This document shows positions 11,799 through 23,520 of a DNA stretch of 64,000 bases, one piece after another. The position numbers and the translations under genes are program-made. Positions within the stretch are counted from its first letter, which is position 1, and every line of letters starts with the position of its first letter. The notes under the pieces were generated by a model. It ran no database searches, was not told the DNA's origin, and saw nothing but the letters and a program-made list of their open reading frames with translations. The stretch is from Ceratothoa steindachneri. Lineage: Eukaryota > Arthropoda > Malacostraca > Isopoda > Cymothoidae. The DNA lies in contig OZ018321.1 in NCBI GenBank assembly GCA_963969495.1, forward strand, positions 193,128,087 through 193,192,086, in the 5' to 3' direction.

Positions 11799-13600
11799 TT
11801 ATATAGGGTCATCAAACACACAAGGAAGTAAATTAGTTACAATAATGACATTGGACGGTATGAATCTCAGTGATAGGTTGTCCTTGTTGCGACAGAACCC
11901 GTGCAAGTCTTGCATAACTTTGACCGCACGAACACAGCACTGGTTGCTTCGGGCAATATTTATTGGAGATTCATCTGTTTCCCAGTGGGTTTTGAAGCAT
12001 TTGAGACCTGTTGGGTATTCATTCAGAGCTTCAGATAGTTCATAAAAATCTTCAGCGCGGAACAAGTGGGTGCTGAACCAATGGTCAGCCCATGAGTAAG
12101 AAATGAATGGACAGATTTTACGCAGCCTGCTCCGGGTGTCAGGCATCAGAATGAACGCAAGTAGGGCTAGAATGGCACGAGAGTTCCAACGTGTATTGCT
12201 GATGTTTGGGATTTTTTGAAACTTTACCCAGGGGACCTCATTCATTTCAGTCAAGTGACGGAAGACACGCGTGAGGTGATAGAGAAACTTCATGTCGTCT
12301 CTCCAGCCGCCTGTTTCCTTAATCTCAGTTTTACCGTCGCTGAACGCTGCTTTCAATTTATCATAATTGCTCATCAAATCCTGCACAAAAAAGTACTCTA
12401 TGTTTGGTAATTGAGTCGACCTATGGAGCTCATCGTCCATGACAACGCGAAGAATCCGATTCAGGACATGGTGCTAGCAACTGATGAACTTGGGTTTGGG
12501 GTGACCTTCATCTTTGAACATTTGCTGCAGTCGAACAACAACGCCAGTCTTTTTGCCGGTATTCACGCTTGTTGTGTCGGTGACAATCATAACAATTGAT
12601 TCCCACAGGTTGAACTCCTCTAACACAACCTGGAGCCCTTTTGCAATTGTTACCACTTTCCCATCCTTCAATTTGAGCGCAGCCAACTTTATTTCTTTCG
12701 TTTCATTCTTGAGGACCACGACCTGATATTCAAAGTCCTCAATGCGTTTGCTGTCAAAGTGTAAGCTCCCCTTTTCCAGATGAAGCGTGCTCACCAAGTG
12801 CTTCTTCACCTAAGCAGCTCTCGTGTAGATAGCCTTGTAGATTGCTGACTGACATGGGGTTGGGATTTCAATGCCCTCACCAGAAAGCTGGTGACATACC
12901 TTTGCTGCTTTGTGGGACGACAGCTTTGAGCTTGTAGCAAGGAGTCTTGCTAAGCCTGTTGGGTTATGCTTTCTTTTCCTCTTTGAGGCGGCAACCTCAT
13001 CCTCCCAAGACCTGTCTTCGAGGTTATTGGATGAGTCCGTGCTAGTTTCGGAACAATCAGGTGGTGCTGAGCTGGAAAGTGGAGACACAGTCGCTTCCAT
13101 TACCTTCTTTTGCTTGGATGGGTGGATGGTCTTGGCACTAGCAGGTTTACAAGTGGAATAACCAACCTGGCCTTTGGTCAAAATTTGCTGTTTATAAAGG
13201 TTCTCATCTTCCTTGCTTTTCACCTTGGTCACGTCAAACAGTTCACTCAAAGAATAAAGTTTTGTTTCTTTCTGCAGTACTCATAGTCTTTCAGAAGGTT
13301 TTTTAGTTTTGCACAAATGGCTTGTCCAGATACATGCGGAAAGTTCAATGTTTTGCTCCATAGGGCTTTTAGCTCTACAACAATTAGGCCGATCCTCTCC
13401 CTCCGTTCTTTGGCGGTGGATTCAAAAAATTTGAAGAGTCCAACGACGTGAATTTTCAGGGGCATGTGACTCCGTTCACTTAAGGGTGCTTCATAAACTG
13501 CCACGTTGCCTCTTCTTGATGGTGCTTGAAACTGGACTAAGTTATTTGTCCAGTTTTTCTTGTTCTTCTCCGTGTTAAAAAAGCTCTTCCTGAATGACAT
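11799..13600 (-). pseudogene. hAT-like (RNase H fold) transposase-type gene remnant
   Basis: A minus-strand gene of about 600 codons with only three breaks: a frameshift near 13250, and in-frame TAG stops at 12810-12812 and 12474-12476. The N-terminal part (13600-13250) is basic and unrecognised. The middle (13250-12812) has a Ser-rich, Lys-Arg-rich linker (ASKRKRKHNPTG), possibly a nuclear signal. The C-terminal part contains MIVTDTTSVNTGKKTGVV, ISC-stop-HHVLNRIL and ISNTRWNSRAILALLAF. The order D...CxxH...TRWNS is like the hAT catalytic core, but no BED finger or dimerisation domain is visible. The frame ends at the (TA)n tract, so the C-terminus is probably lost. A nearly intact frame suggests recent activity or recent loss. 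It could also be a domesticated hAT-like gene family. Confidence 0.55.
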
Positions 13601-13619
13601 GTTTTGTACTCAGCAACTG

Positions 13620-14800
13620 AAATAGAAAATAAACCTAAATATTAAATAGGTAACAAATTAAAGAAACTGTTATTGAGCTTTTATATATTTTATTAAAAAA
13701 CAAGCAGATTACAATTATAAAAAATAAGAGAGAAGGCAGACACTAATAAAATATTATATGCTATTATATTATATAATTATTGAGAGAGTTACATGTAGCT
13801 TACCAAATAATACCAGGATCTCTTTACAATAAACGCTGGAGAATACACAACAATTATAATAAGGCAATAATAATATCAACGCCGTTAAAACTCAACTAGT
13901 AAGCAATAAATGCAACAAAGCCCACAGAGAAAATTAATTCCAGGATTACAAGTACTTTCGAACCTTATTTCGAGTTCTTTATGAAGGAATAACAAAAATA
14001 TTGAAAGTTATAATATATATAAGGCTGATACAGAGGAGAGGGAACGCTCACAAAAAAAGCAAAAAAACAATCAACAAAATGAATTAATATGAAATGGAAG
14101 CTTTAGGAGGAGCGAAGATAAATACAAAATAAGATCATTAAATCAGGTAAATTCAAAAGACTAAAGGATGACAAGATGATTAAAATACCGCCTAAGCAAT
14201 TAGGGAGGGAGAAAATCTGAGCGAGAGATTAACATCAGAGGTCAGGATTGAAAAACCAAGGTAGAATAAGCACAAATGTTCTAAAGACTTGACTCAAACA
14301 AAATTAAATACACAGACATAAACATAACGCTACATAGATGCACAAAAAAATAAATAGTTTACCAAGATTAATATAAATATTTAGTCTCAAATTAAAAGTT
14401 TCGACAGTGCATTGTGAATATAATTTTAAAAATAACCATCGAGTTTATATAAGTTAGGACTTAAATTAAAAGTAAGGAATTTACTAATAAAGGTCAATTC
14501 AATGATATTTCGTGAAATTGTATCATTATGACAGATAATTTTAGCAGAATTCAATCAATATTATGATTAAGATATGACATATGAACATAAAATGAGCTTC
14601 TTTCTTCCTCGCCACGGACATTATATTTATGCTGAGAAATTCGTTTTTTTTAAACATTTACCTGATTGGCCAAACTAATATTTGGAGCAATCGATACATT
14701 TTACGCAATATACATTACCAAAAGGGAAAGGGGCGTTCCTGACTAATGGTTAAGAGATAGTATTATTATAGTTAAATACTACACAAATGCCTAGAGATTT
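13620..14800. other. AT-rich sequence with a PLE-type hairpin
   Basis: No gene. Near 13947-13990 the sequence AAGTACTTTCGAACCTTAT followed by GAGTTCTTTATGAAGGAATA matches a segment in the inverted arms at 27.6 and 28.5 kb. This marks an old fragment of the same PLE terminal repeat, plus orientation. The rest is AT-rich with no supported feature. Confidence 0.5.
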
Positions 14801-14805
14801 GAAAG

Positions 14806-15963
14806 TATGAGGGAGAGAAGCAAAGGATGGATTAAAGGGAGAAGTACAAATTTTTCAACAATGGAGAAGGTTGAGCACCGCGCAGTGATCAAATTTTTGA
14901 CCAAAGAAGGCAAGAATGCAAAAGAGATCCATGAACGCATGGTTGAAGTGTACACCGACACCACCCCTTCCTATGCAACCATTGCTCGCTGGAATAGGGA
15001 GTTCCGCCATGGTCGTGAGTCCCTTGAAGATGACCCCCGTCAGACGTGACCAACGAGACCAATGTGGCCCCTGTGGAGAAGATGATCCTCGAAAATCGAC
15101 GGGTGAAGGTCGAAGAAATCGAGCGAAAACTTGGAATATCACATGGAAGTGTTATCAACATCATCCACGACAATTTTGCCATGACCAAGGTCTCTGCTCG
15201 TTGGGTCCCTAGAAACCTCACACCCCATGATCGACTTCTACGTCGTCAAAGTTCAGAGGAGCTGCTGCTCCTGTACAACTAAGACCCGGCGGAATTCGAG
15301 TCACGCATAGTAACAGGTGATGAAACGTGGATCCAGCACTGGGATCCCGAGACCAAGCTTGAAAGCATGGCCTGGAAGTACAGGGTCTCTCCGACCCCCA
15401 TCAAGTTCCGGACCCAACCCTCAGCCGGGAAGATCATGGCCACCAACTTCTTGGATTCTGAGAGAGTGTTGATGGTGGACTATGCGCCTCGTGGAAGGAC
15501 CATCACAGGCCAATATTACGCCGAGGAACTGGCTGGGTTATAAAATTGCATCCGTCAGAAGCAGCGCGGCAAGTTGACACGCGGTGTCCTGCTTCTCCAC
15601 GACAATACCCCTGTCCACAAGGCCAGAGTTGCACAAGCTGCCCTGCGCGAGTGCGGATTCTAGGAGGTCAACCATCCCCCCTACAGTCCAGATCTGGCCC
15701 CTAGCGACTACTTTTTATTCCGTCAGCTCAAGGCTGCACTGCGTGGACGCCAGTTTGGGGACGATGAAGATGTCCAGCTCTTCGTCCAGGAGTGTATTGA
15801 ACAGCAGTCAGGAGATTTGTGGTTGTCGGGAATTCGAAGCCTTAGGGACAAGTGGCGCAAGTGAGTGGAAGTCGAGAGTAGTTATATTGAAAAATAATAA
15901 AACCCTTTTCCTCCTATCTCGTTTCCTTATATTCGAATTGCAAAACTTATTGGCCACCCCTCG
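14806..15963 (+). mobile_element. Mariner element, 3' end defined
   Basis: The right end is the inverted repeat whose outward reading is CGAGGGGTGGCCAATAAG, ending at 15963 and followed by the TA target at 15964-15965. It matches the ends of the second mariner at 52822-53611. A left inverted repeat is not clear; TATGAGGGAGAGAAGC at 14806 is only a weak candidate, so the 5' end may be truncated. The right end abuts a PLE reverse transcriptase fragment. Confidence 0.75.
14861..15897 (+). pseudogene. Mariner D,D34D transposase, broken
   Basis: About 345 codons, the usual mariner length. The start at 14861 gives MEKVEHRAVIKFLTKEGK, the first HTH. The second HTH region is VEEIERKLGISHGSV, followed by the linker motif RWVPRNL (family WVPHEL). 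The catalytic residues are present: GDETW (about 15318), HDNTPVHKA (about 15598) and YSPDLAPSDYFLF (about 15690), fitting D,D34D. Breaks: loss of 13 nt near 15040 relative to the copy at 53.4 kb, shifting frame, and in-frame stops near 15280 (LYN-stop-DPAEF), 15541, 15661 and 15862. The family cuts and pastes at TA sites. All catalytic Asp codons survive although the frame is dead. Confidence 0.92.
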
Positions 15964-15965
15964 TA

Positions 15966-16175
15966 GTTGGTTTCTGATAGATAGAGAATTTGAAACCAGA
16001 AGACGTGCGGTGTATTAATAAATCAAGGAAAGGAATACTTCCATTCTGTCCTATTTCAAGGGTAAATTTTATGGAAGGTACACATGAATTAAGTTTATTC
16101 AAAAAAAGAAAAATATTTTCAGAATTGGGCCACAAGCAAAGGATATCATCAATATAATCTTGTTTCAGTTAGCCG
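15966..16175 (-). pseudogene. Penelope-like reverse transcriptase fragment
   Basis: Minus strand: the frame contains DYIDDILCLWPNSENIFLFL, where YIDD is the RT catalytic box, then LNSCVPSIKFTLE, IPFLDLLIHR and FSIYQKPT. This succession (YxDD, then IKFT.E, then PFLD, then YRKPT) is typical of PLE and related RTs. The fragment stops exactly at the mariner end (15963), just after KPT, so the mariner probably landed here, but I could not find the continuation on its far side. Upstream of YIDD nothing is recognisable. Confidence 0.7.
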
Positions 16176-16469
16176 TTGCTAGCGGATCTTAAAGACCCAT
16201 TCGAAACCGTAGGCTAATGCTTTGATCTCTCGCTGTTTTTAACAGAAAACGGGGAATTATCAATAGTTTTTTTTGTGTATCTATGCTGAACATTTTTTGA
16301 CAAATTAGAAAATATAATAGATGGTGCGGTTAGTGTAACGCAATAGGAAGAATTTCCGGGTGTCCCCGCAACCCTCATTGACTAATTCCAGCTAATAATC
16401 TGCTAACACTCTGACTCCATAAACATGAATCTTATAGGACAGCTGAAATCCGCTTTGGTATTCTACTAG

Positions 16470-17450
16470 GCTTAGGTCTTGGCCCGCATTTCTTCCATAT
16501 TTTTTTGTTCTTCTTGGAATTCCTATGCCTACAACACCTAGTTCTGTCATTTAATTTCTATGTTGATAACACTCAAATCTCCACCAGTGTTTTGAAATCT
16601 CCTCCTCTATTTACACGCATCAGAGAATGGCTCTCGGAGAACCTTTCTATTGTGATTACACTCATATCTACCTTTCATTCATCCCCAACTCATTCTCTTT
16701 GACATCTTTCTACTTTCAAGATGATCACGGAATGGCTCTAAGAAAAGTAATAAAACTTAGCCATGTTCAACCATAGTTGTTTGTTGATATGCCGTCCGTC
16801 GTAATTCGCTGTAAATTATTGCTCCTTTTCTGAGCTGTGGTAGCTCCCGAGTTCCATTTTCATACACTGTTAAAACCTGAGCATCCCTTTCGATGCACGA
16901 CTCAAGCTTATTTAACCGTGTTTGTAAGTCTTCTTCGTGAGTCCTCCCATATCTTAGCTGTATCCACTAACACTTTGGTCTTGAAATTTCAAAACAACTA
17001 TACACCCTTGCATTACGTTCTGCTTTTTCTAATGCTACTTTCTTCTTACTGAACCACTTCATTCAATAATCTGTATACATGAACATGTTGAAAAGCGCCA
17101 GGGAGGCTAACTCTGGCAACCTGATTGTTTCGATAATTATACGACGCTTCTGGGTGGTCATTGAGGTTCTCCTACACAGTTATAAATAATGGTGCCTCCT
17201 TCTACTTGTCTTCTCCACTGAACTTCTCTTCACCTCGTTGAGAAAGGTTCCGAACCTGCCACGTCGTTGCATGTAACTTGAGGTCATTTGTGCTGAACGG
17301 GTGACCTTGTCTTCTCACTCGGTGTTCCTAGGGTGTGGAATGAACTGCCGGCCACTTGACGCATCTCTCCCTCTCTCGGTGCTTTCCACAGCACTTTGAA
17401 ATCCAAGCCTCTCCGCTGATAACAAGTGCTATGCGAGGGGAAACTAACTT
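16470..17450 (+). pseudogene. CR1/L2-like LINE, RT end and C-terminal tail
   Basis: Plus-strand remnant. Near 16550 the frame reads FNFYVDNTQISTSV, corresponding to the RT box YADDTQ with two changes, and IREWLSENLSIV follows as in related LINEs. Near 16870 NLSIPFDARLKL corresponds to the NLGVIFDSxL block. Near 17325 VPRVWNELPAT, followed by SPSLGAFHSTLKSKPL, is the conserved C-terminal tail. Frameshifts separate the blocks. It is related in type to the LINE ends at 52-53 kb and 63 kb but not obviously the same family. Confidence 0.65.
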
Positions 17451-18349
17451 GACTAACACAATATAAGTATTGTTATTATTAGTGGAGGTATTAATATAAA
17501 ATAGGGATTAATAATTATTCTTCAGAATTTCATCTTTAAATGAAATTCACATTTCACTTGGAAATCGTTTTTTGCAAAACTTAACAAAGAAACAACGTGG
17601 AAGTGCAAATTATATTTATTATTATTATTGCAATTATTTTTATATTAGCTATTGTTATTATTATCGAGGCCGAAGCTTCCTTCGGCAGATACGTCGCTGA
17701 AGTGATTCTTCTTCCAGGATGATTTTAAGCACCGAAGACCCTAATTGTACTTTTTAAATCTTTTAAACTAGTCCGATAGTTATAAATAAAATCCTGATTC
17801 AAATATTGTAGTTTACCATTATCTTTCACGTATATATATATATAAATTTAGGTAACAGGGCCATGTTGTATGCATGCACTGTTGCAATTCATAACAGTGG
17901 CAGCGTTATTGATTTTCCTTCGTACTCTCTTTATTTTTCTTACAACTTTTTAGTCTGGGTCTTGTAGGCGAGGAAAAACATTCACAAAAGACATATTTTA
18001 TTCCGAGACTTCTTTCGAAAGTGGTCAGTCATCTTCAGGGAATGAACAGAAATGGAGTGTAACCGACTTTGAGCACCACCTACACAGAAAAGAGACTATT
18101 CTGGAATTCCTTTGCTGAATTTCGCTTCACCCTTCAATAAGAGATAATACTTTTTTTCGACAAGGATTCATAATTCAATGAGGGCTTAAGCACCTCACTG
18201 CTCTCGTCCGTGGCCCTGCATGCGAACCTGCTTGGATGTCTGCCATTCATTGATTTCATCTTAACTATGCCGGCCACTTGGACTGACATAATTACGGACT
18301 TATGTGAAAACTGGTTTGAAGACTAGCCCACAGCGGAAGCATAAGTCAG
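17451..18349. other. Unassigned sequence with a short PLE-like motif
   Basis: AT-rich sequence without a supported gene. On the minus strand near 18040-18012 it holds CTGAAGATGACTGACC followed by TTTCGAAAG, the kind of short motif also found beside the PLE at 31.8 kb. A short (TA)n tract lies near 17830. Confidence 0.4.
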
Positions 18350-18813
18350 AAATTATCTCGAAACTGGGGCAAAACGGCGAGTCCCGGACGGAAGAGAGAT
18401 CCTCATCGCCCAGGTGACCTGGCCAGAATCATAGAGGAAATTAACACCCGTCTCTATGTAGTTAGATGCAGTTTTGGCGCAAGTACCCGAGATGAGTTGG
18501 CAAAATTTAGCAGCCGTTGATTTGACCGCTACTGCATCAAGTCCACCATAATTCGCCTCTCTTGAGGTTCCCATTCGAGATCCATCCCATCCATCCATCA
18601 CCTATCATCCTAGCAGCAAATGAGCGGGGAAATAACTGAAAAATGGACGGGGGCGTTTTTTCCCTATTTTTTGGACTCGTACACCAACCTACATTTACTG
18701 CTACCTCCTTGACCACATCATAACTTCTTTTTTCACTCCAAACACCATAATTACACTTTGGTTTCAGAAAAGAAGGCATCGCAAGAGGACATAGTAGAAG
18801 AAAGTGGAAGACC

Positions 18814-19985
18814 ATGGAGACCCTCACTAAGAGGTTTCCCCTCAGGACCATACAAGGAGAAAAGGCCCCGGAAAAAAGAAAATTCTACTAAACCCTCTAC
18901 CTCGAACACAAGGTGGCATTGGTGAAACTGATTGAAGTTTCATCAGGTTTAATTGCCATCTGTGCAAAGACAAGAGATGTGGACCGGCTGCTGTCTGAAG
19001 AAGGAGCTACCACAGTAAAATGAATCGGGCTTGAAGCAAAGACCCCCCCACAAGTGGCAGCTAACCACAGCGTCATTTGACGCAAAGTGTAGAGTTGGAT
19101 CGGTGAAAACTCGACCAAAGACTTGAAAGAGGAGATCCAGAAGAGTGAAGAGATGGCCATGCGGGAGGTCATCACATTTCGTGAACACACCCATATGTTT
19201 AAAATAACGTTCATCACCACCGACATGGTCAGAAAAGCGACGGCGGACGGAATCCCAGGAGATAACATCCAGCAAGAGAAATTTAATAGCATACAAATTT
19301 TCTTTGTATGCTATAAACTCGAGGACCATACAACGACGACATACACGGAAAAAATAAACTGTGATGCAGTGAATACGCCACAGAGGGACACAGATTCGAT
19401 AAGTGCGAGAGCACTAAGAAGAAATGTCGCAATTGTAAAGCGGACCACAGGAGCATGACCATGAACTGCCCAAAGCGCTGAGACATCATTAAAAGGAGGG
19501 AGGAAGAAGAAAAAAATGCCAAAGAGTTGACCTACGCAAACGCCGCCAAGAAAAATGAAGAAACATAAACTGCACCTTCACCTGCACCTACACAGATGAA
19601 TATCGCAAGAGATCTAAGTGCAAAGATACTGATCTGCATTACCCACGCAAATATGGCTAATGCAGTGAAGCCTGGCTGCTAAAACCAGGTACTCAATGCA
19701 CTCCTAAAAGCCAATAATCTCCTGACAGTGATCATGCCTGCAGACTCGGAATGCTCCAAGGTATTCAAGAAATAAGTCATCAGAAACTACAATCAAATCT
19801 GGATTTGAGGAGATCGTAGAAGCCCTCTCATTGGAGGAATCCGAAGCGGACGATGAAGAGGAAGATGAAAAGGCTGATACTGAAGAGGGATCCTCCTCTT
19901 CGGACATCGACGAGGGCCCCTGCATCTGTACACGAGCTACGAAGAGCGGGTCCAAAACCCCAAGTCCACCTCCGAAGAAATAAAA
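18814..19985 (+). pseudogene. Jockey-like ORF1 (gag-like, zinc knuckle), copy A
   Basis: The ATG at 18814 starts METLTKRFPLRTIQGEK. One frame then runs to about 19345 with in-frame stops at positions including the TAA near 18889 and the TGA near 19018. A frameshift follows, then the zinc-knuckle region: HRFDKCESTKKKCRNCKADH and a further Cys (CPKR), plus FFVCYKLEDH before the shift. ORF1 proteins of Jockey elements bind LINE RNA through CCHC knuckles and package it. The C-terminal part (about 19800-19985) is strongly acidic and Ser-rich (EADDEEEDEKADTEE) and ends PSPPPKK-stop. The acidic tail is unusual for the family and worth comparing with other copies. Confidence 0.75.
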
Positions 19986-20058
19986 CCCTGGCCTCAGTAA
20001 AACCGCCCAGCCAGCCCTCAAGAAGAATAAGAAGAAGCATAGGTAAAAACAATTCACC

Positions 20059-22800
20059 ATGTTACGGGACGCACTGAAGAGCCTGGAAATTAATACCAAT
20101 GGCTGGACGACGAAAAGAACTCTTTACGGAAATCTATTCAAAGAAATTGATGCAGACATCATCTTAATTTCGGAACATGGGATCGACACGCGTAGTGTAA
20201 AAATGAAAATCTGTAACTACGATTTGTTGATCACGAATTATTCGCAAAAGCGGTTCGACGGTGCCGCTATTGCAATAAAGAAAGGGATTAAATACAAGCA
20301 AATAAGATATCTAGAAGAATCCTACCTTGCAATTGAGGTCGAACTCTACATAGGAAAGTTAGTCATTGCTACCGGATATCAATTGCTAAGGAGAGATGTG
20401 TTACCAATTCCAACTCTCACAAGCCTATTTGGCAGAAGAGCCCCCACTATATTAATGGGGGATCTGAACGCCAGATGACAAGAATCCGGTTACATGACCT
20501 TCAACAGTATAGGAAAAAGCCTGCACCTATTGCTGGACAGAAATATTGCGCAACAAATAGTCTCCGACTTCCCTACTTTTGTCAGAGTAGGAAGTGCCAC
20601 AAAACCAGACATCTGTCTGGCGAATCGTCAGATGCCGTTCAAATACTACATGGAACCAGTCCAGGTAACATGTGGCGACCATACAGTGATCATACTCACT
20701 ATCAACAGGAACCCTATAGAAGTTCCAGCTGTAGTCAGAAAGAACTATAAAAGAGCTGACTGGACACGGTATGCGCGCCTTCTCGAGGCCTACGATCCGC
20801 CCAACTTGGAAGAAGCAATTTTCGAGGAGATTGTCGAGGCACTCGACGACCTCAATAACCATCTCATCAACGCAGATAGGGCTTGTATCCCTAAATCCGA
20901 GTATAGGACCATATCTACCTACAGATAGACCGAATACATCAAGGGTTTATACTGTGAGCTGAAGTTATTGTATAAAATCAACATCAGGAATATGTCAGTT
21001 CACTCAATACAGCAAGGTAAAGAAGTCAAAGAAGAACTGAACCAGTTGATTCTCGAACAACAATAGAGACGATGGGATGATGCCATCGATAGCCTCCATC
21101 ACGAAGCAACTCCCAACGATTTTTGGAAAACGATCAGTAATCTTAAATGGTGGAGTGGGAAGAAGAAGAAGATCGATCAACAAAAGGAAGATGGAAACAT
21201 CGAAATGGAACAAGGAAGAATTGAAGAGCTATTCCGAAATCGAAGTTATTGGGGGAAAATCTTCAGTATAACTGAGGAGGAAAACAAAGACTATGACCTA
21301 GCATTTGAAAGCAACACCATCGACGAGCTTAACGAACAAATACACAAGATGTTCTCTCAGCACCAGGTGGATTTACAGCGCGACGGAGACGCCTAGATTA
21401 CCGAAGAAGAACTACTCGGCTCGCTCCGCTCATTCCGACAAAAAGCCCCAGGACAATCGGGGCTTACAATGTTAAACATGGAAAAGACACCAACCAATGT
21501 CATCAAAGAGATGAGAAGGATATTTTACGCCTGTCTGGATACAGGATACGTTCCAGATGCTTACAAAACGGCTAAGATGATTTTCTTGCCTAGGCACGGA
21601 AAGGATCCAACGTTGAATGAGAGCTACCGGCCAATTTCACTTCTAGAATTTGGCGGGAAGCTCTTTGAGAAGATCCTCAACCGAAAACTAGTGTCTCACT
21701 TGGAGGAGAACTCCCTCTTCACCCACGTCAATTCGGATTTAGAGGGAAGCGAAGTACAAAGATGGCGATTAATGTCATCACGGAGAAGCTAGTCCAAGAA
21801 AAACGGGAAAGAAGTTACTTGGACATTGTTTATCGGAATGTATCAGAGGCGTTTGATAAGGTGTGGCATAGGGGAATGCAGTACAAGATCTTACGACTGG
21901 GCCTAAGTGAAAACTTAGAAAGAACTCTCTGTGACTATGCCATGGAGAGAGCAGCGTACATTAGTTTAGGGCGCACAGACGGATCAAAGTTTCCGCTCAC
22001 TGCGGGCCTCCCGTAGGGAGGTGCCTTTTCCCCACTCTCTACTTGATTTACACCGCTGATTTCCCAGCCCTTGTAAGCTCCACCTTCCTAAACATTCAAT
22101 TTGCTGATGATTTCACCCAGATAATTACTTGTCCATGGAGGAATGCGCCTTGGCAACCTCGTATGACTGCAGCAGAAATTGAAAATCTTAACACCTAGGA
22201 AGACCGGTGAAAGATCCGCACCAACTAAGAAAAGTTCAAAGTAGTCCCCATAGGCAAGACACTACTTTACAACGTCAGGGTGGGGAATAGACTTTATCGC
22301 TACACAACATAATGCAATGTATTCGGAATGAAGATTCCTTCAACCTGGTACAAGAAGCACGCCCAAGAGATAATTACGAAGGCCACTGCTACAGTAAAAA
22401 CTCTATACATGTTCAAAAATCATTGTTAAATCAATCAAAAATAGATCTACAATGCACTTGTACGATCGACGCTGCTATACCCCCGCTTCCGCTCCCTCGC
22501 ATGTGTCGAAGACACAAAAGAGGAAATTACAAGTGGTGCAGAATAAATGTATGTACCTAATTACAGGTACATACAGGCAAGAGAGAAGACGACAAGAAGA
22601 GCTGCACCGGGAGGCGGGGTTGAGTCCCATTAACATTGTCGTAAAATAACAGACAAGGAATATGCAGGAACTGGTTAATCGTGAATTGAACGATGATATC
22701 TTTCAAATGATTTACCAGAGCAGAAGAGGAATAAGTAGTGCCAGATTTCTGAGCTCTGCTGGGCTTTTACCTGGCGGACCGAAGTGCCCTCCAACGTATG
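20059..22800 (+). pseudogene. Jockey-like ORF2 (endonuclease-reverse transcriptase), copy A
   Basis: Starts near 20059. The EN domain reads NTNGWTTKRTLYGN, DADIILISEHGI (catalytic Glu block) and TILMGDLNAR, then KPDICLAN and CGDHTVI where families have SDH. One frame runs 20059 to about 21750 with in-frame stops at 20476, 20926, 21064 and 21394. RT blocks: YKTAKMIFLPRHGKDP, YRPISLLEFGGKLFEKIL, then after a frameshift RNVSEAFDKVW (motif A), TAGLP-stop-GGAFSPL, and FADDFTQ (motif C). Motif A has Asn where the first metal-binding Asp is expected. C-terminal blocks KLQVVQNKCMYLITGTYR and EAGLSPINIVVK reach about 22650. It nicks DNA and reverse-transcribes LINE RNA in intact relatives; this copy is dead. 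Confidence 0.88.
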
Positions 22801-23099
22801 AGAATAGAAATATTTTTAACCCATAACCAAATAAAAAAAACCCGACTAAGAAAAAGATTACCTAATTGTGAAACCTAACCGATTTCTACAAGAATTCCCC
22901 GATGAAGACCCAAATTTACTGAAGAAGACATCCACAAAAAACAAAAAATACGATTTAAACTCACTCCAAGATATACAAAAAAAAAACAAAGACACTAAGC
23001 ACAACACTAAAGTGATTAATAAACTATTACCACAACAGCAAATGCGCATATCATACCCAAGAACATTAATTGTTTTTTTGAAGACAAATGACTTCAACT

Positions 23100-23283
<184 letters not shown>

Positions 23284-23520
23284 AACTAACTCAAGGACAA
23301 CAAATAAACCACAAAACAAAAAATACTTAAAATCGATAGGCCTGTTACCAGGCACTAGCATATCTTTGCGCCCTATCACACTTCTTTCTCTTTTCACCAC
23401 TTGTCTATTTTCCGCTATCTATCCCTACACCCTATATCTATCCCTTACCCACACCTACACACTTACAACATTTCAATTTGAATTTGAGTCATTCCATCTA
23501 ATATTTGGAGACACAACGAT

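Larger units (their letters stand above)
18350..22830 (+). mobile_element. Jockey-like LINE copy A
   Basis: A plus-strand non-LTR element with a gag-like ORF1 and an EN-RT ORF2 in the normal order. The stretch 18350-18810 precedes ORF1 and may be 5' UTR, though I cannot prove it. The end is taken where ORF2 similarity stops, before an A-rich stretch at about 22815-22860. No target duplication was identified. The copy is complete in domain content but has many stops. Confidence 0.75.

Noticed and set aside
15584..16018. 144-codon plus-strand frame over the mariner
   Set aside because: Shadow of the transposase frame; the true frame is shown by HDN, SPDLAPSD and SGIRSLRDKW blocks.
18353..18851. 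Two overlapping minus-strand frames before the Jockey ORF1
   Set aside because: No family resemblance; probably in the 5' untranslated part of the LINE.
19704..20099. Minus-strand open frame opposite the Jockey ORF1 tail
   Set aside because: It is the reverse of the acidic ORF1 segment, whose GAA/GAT-rich codons give a Ser/Phe-rich shadow.
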